DNA of 64,000 nucleotides from Pseudomonas mosselii (GTDB lineage Bacteria; Pseudomonadota; Gammaproteobacteria; Pseudomonadales; Pseudomonadaceae): assembly GCF_019823065.1 (NCBI RefSeq), contig NZ_CP081966.1, positions 3,627,501-3,691,500 of the forward strand. Direction: 5' to 3'. Below the pieces are notes generated by a model. That model saw only the letters and a program-made list of their open reading frames with translations, made no database searches and was not told the DNA's origin. Shown piece after piece: positions 63,303 to 64,000 of this stretch (position 1 is the first letter of the stretch; every line of letters starts with the position of its first letter). A program made the position numbers and the translations under genes.

Positions 63303-63415
63303 CCTCCCACCAGCGCGCGCGCCGATTCGCCTTCTGGCGCGGCGGCCTGATCACCCTTTCGCTCTGTACCGCCTGGATGCTTGCCAGCGCCTACGCCGAC
63401 CGCATCACCTCCTGA
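63299..63415 (+). CDS. 38-residue membrane peptide
   Basis: ATG at 63299 overlaps the previous stop. A basic start (MTSHQRARRFAFWRGG) leads to one helix, LITLSLCTAWMLASAYA. Function unknown. Confidence 0.55.
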   Translation: MTSHQRARRFAFWRGGLITLSLCTAWMLASAYADRITS

Positions 63416-63422
63416 GGCAACC

Positions 63423-63569
63423 ATGAACACAACACCCCGCCTGGCCGCCCAGCTCGACTGGATGACGGTCGGATCGTTCTCGCCCGAGCGGTACCAGGGC
63501 GATGAGCGCAAAGAGTACGAAGACGAGGCCGCACGCATTCAGCGGCAGTGGGACAACCAACCGAACTGA
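63423..63569 (+). CDS. 48-residue phage peptide
   Basis: ATG at 63423 follows TGAGGCAACC; MNTTPRLAAQLDWMTVGSFS, ending with an acidic helix. Function unknown. Confidence 0.55.
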   Translation: MNTTPRLAAQLDWMTVGSFSPERYQGDERKEYEDEAARIQRQWDNQPN

Positions 63570-63578
63570 GGAACACCC

Positions 63579-64000
63579 ATGTTCAAGAAAGCCGAACGCA
63601 AGCAGGCCAAGCTACGGCTGGCACTTGCTGGGCCATCCGGGTCTGGAAAGACCATGTCAGCGCTGCTCATGGCCAAGGGCCTGGGCGGCCGGATCGCGGT
63701 GATCGACACCGAGCACGGCAGCGCGTCGCTGTATGCCGACATTGCCGACTTCGACGTGCTCGAGCTGCACGCGCCCTACTCACCCGAGCGCTACGCCGAG
63801 GCGATCACCGCCGCCGAACAGGCCGGCTACAGCGTGCTGATCATCGACAGCTACTCGCACGAGTGGACAGGCTCCGGCGGCTGCCTGGAGTCGAACGAGA
63901 AGCTTGCTCACCAGAAGTTCAAGGGCAATACCTGGGCGGCCTGGAACGAAACCACACCGCGCCATCGCAAGCTGACCGACAAGATCCTGACAAGCCCGCT
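63579..64000 (+). CDS. Phage AAA/RecA-like ATPase, Sak4-type (3' end outside window)
   Basis: The frame is open to the window end (140 codons visible). Walker A GPSGSGKT at residues 19-26, RIAVIDTEHGSA near 38, and Walker B-like SVLIIDSYSHEW near 87. This is the phage nucleotide-binding family related to Sak4 single-strand annealing ATPases, found in early recombination modules. GAGGAACACCC precedes the ATG. Confidence 0.85.
   Translation, partial: MFKKAERKQAKLRLALAGPSGSGKTMSALLMAKGLGGRIAVIDTEHGSASLYADIADFDVLELHAPYSPERYAEAITAAEQAGYSVLIIDSYSHEWTGSGGCLESNEKLAHQKFKGNTWAAWNETTPRHRKLTDKILTSP

Noticed and set aside
32189..64000. A tRNA or other attachment-site core for the prophage
   Set aside because: No tRNA gene or integrase was found, and one end lies outside the window; no direct repeat could be linked to integration.

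Overview
The base composition (GC-rich), the mannitol/arabitol operon of the Pseudomonas type, the repeated GGGAGCGGCCTTG-type REP elements and the McoA-like multicopper oxidase all point to a chromosome of the Pseudomonas putida/fluorescens group. Nothing was computed; family assignments come from reading the translated sequence.

Host region, 1-31.7 kb. It opens inside a multicopper oxidase gene and a SCO1/cytochrome c gene broken by a 4-bp duplication. A small unknown protein followed by a large SF1 helicase comes next, then O-acetylhomoserine sulfhydrylase, a membrane protein, and a translationally coupled flavin amine oxidase plus ThDP 2-keto acid decarboxylase. MtlR and the complete polyol operon mtlEFGK-mtlD-mtlY-mtlZ (uptake, oxidation, phosphorylation) fill 14-23.6 kb. 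A lower-GC His-Xaa-Ser operon (hxsDBCA) follows. After it lies a second copy of the small unknown protein, this time in front of a YaaW-like protein, and then a few small exported proteins.

Junction, 31.8-33.8 kb. A decayed copy of the 3' end of mtlZ sits beside an apparently shortened DUF3077-like gene and an IS3-family element. The IS cuts the end of an exported-protein gene.

Prophage, about 33.9 kb to beyond 64 kb. It is a lambda-like siphovirus. The CI-type repressor (58.2 kb, +) faces a leftward early operon: Cro-like protein, ribbon-helix-helix proteins, Rha, O- and P-like replication proteins, NinB, NinG and a late-regulator candidate. The late operon continues leftward: holin, Acb2/Tad1-like cyclic nucleotide sponge, terminase, portal, head, tail tube, and a tail assembly chaperone with a -1 frameshift site. 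It stops there: no tape measure, tail tip or endolysin gene is present in the window. A rightward early operon starts at about 60.9 kb and runs into a RecA/Sak4-like ATPase cut by the window end. Five full repeats TTAGC-N5-GCTAA (or one mismatch) mark both early promoters. An IS66-family element with a perfect 8-bp target duplication splits the holin gene. Cargo-like genes (a NucS-like nuclease, a large lipoprotein) lie at the left end.
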